From contig JAAAIG010000546.1 of the NCBI GenBank assembly GCA_015852425.1, positions 1-17,511 on the forward strand: 17,511 nucleotides of DNA. Reading direction: 5' to 3'. The stretch is from Gryganskiella cystojenkinii (Eukaryota; Mortierellomycota; Mortierellomycetes; Mortierellales; Mortierellaceae). The number at the start of each line of letters is the position of its first letter. The stretch's first letter is position 1. The notes under the pieces were generated by a model, which saw nothing but the letters and a program-made list of their open reading frames with translations, was not told the origin of the DNA and did no database searches. Position numbers and translations under genes: made by a program. Positions 17,370 through 17,511 of this stretch are shown here, piece after piece.

Positions 17370-17375
17370 AATAAA
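17370..17375 (+). terminator. Polyadenylation signal of copy D
   Basis: AATAAA, 36 nt after the stop codon of copy D, in an A/T-rich stretch. Confidence 0.6.
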
Positions 17376-17496
17376 CAAAATATATACCAGACTTGTGTCT
17401 TTACTTCCAGCAGCATTCTCATTTCCGTTGTGGAGGCACAGTTCTTTCCTTTCGTGGACACACCCTTCCTCTTTCGCCTTCATCCGCGATCCGTGC

Positions 17497-17511
17497 AAAA
17501 AAAAAAAAAAA
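17497..17511 (+). repeat. Poly-A run at the window end
   Basis: Fifteen A end the window directly after GATCCGTGC. It may be a genomic homopolymer where the assembly stopped, or the tail of a retroposed sequence. The window alone cannot tell. Confidence 0.7.

Larger units (their letters stand above)
12195..17511. repeat. Right arm of the large inverted duplication
   Basis: Matches the left arm (1 to about 5012) in reverse orientation and in the same order: upstream stretch, copy C (partner of B), 3' flank, transposase relic, non-coding stretch, promoter pair, copy D (partner of A). Relative to the left arm it lacks 750 bp of the transposase relic (join at 15073-15075), lacks 63 bp of the flank, and has about 343 bp extra at 14670-15017. 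The outer end lies at or beyond the window end. Confidence 0.9.

Noticed and set aside
1..17511. Inverted duplication as an assembly artefact
   Set aside because: The arms differ by many substitutions and by several large indels with clean junctions, which a duplicated or chimeric read would not give. Long reads would still be the proper test.

Overview
The window looks like nuclear DNA of a fungus, probably an early-diverging one of the Mortierella type. The lineage is inferred from the spliced multi-exon gene, the fungal LIM-LIM-C1-RhoGAP architecture, the glutamine-rich tail, and a lineage-style F-box/leucine-rich-repeat family. It was not tested by any search. No bacterial, organellar, rRNA, convincing tRNA or CRISPR feature was seen.

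Layout. The window is a large, diverged inverted duplication around one conserved gene. The left arm runs from the window start to about 5012. The right arm runs from about 12195 to the window end in opposite orientation. The spacer of about 7.2 kb carries a seven-exon Rho GTPase-activating protein gene (10401 to 5662, minus strand, 1190 aa as modelled). Each arm carries the same block, read outward from the spacer: a shared upstream stretch, an inner F-box-like gene copy (B left, C right), a shared 3' flank, a Tc1/mariner transposase relic, a shared non-coding stretch, a tandemly duplicated promoter module, and an outer F-box-like copy (A left, cut by the window edge; D right, intact at 367 aa). 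All four copies point away from the spacer.

Fate of the copies. D is intact with a TATA box and AATAAA signal, and A is open as far as it can be seen. B is a pseudogene with several frameshifts. C has a stop codon and an 8-nt deletion, but both lie inside a 64-nt GT...AG stretch whose removal would rejoin the frame exactly. C may therefore be a dying gene or a gene that has turned a damaged exon segment into an intron.

Other points. The outer parts of the arms look much more alike than the inner parts. The arms differ by discrete indels: 750 bp missing from the right transposon relic, about 343 bp extra in the right flank, 63 bp between direct repeats in the left flank, and a small minisatellite at the right inner boundary. 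Two unassigned stretches sit next to the inner ends of the arms: a possible decayed plus-strand gene at about 11489-12130, and a small ORF at 5213-5422.

All similarity statements are by-eye alignments within this window. Protein family names rest on motif recognition, not on database results.
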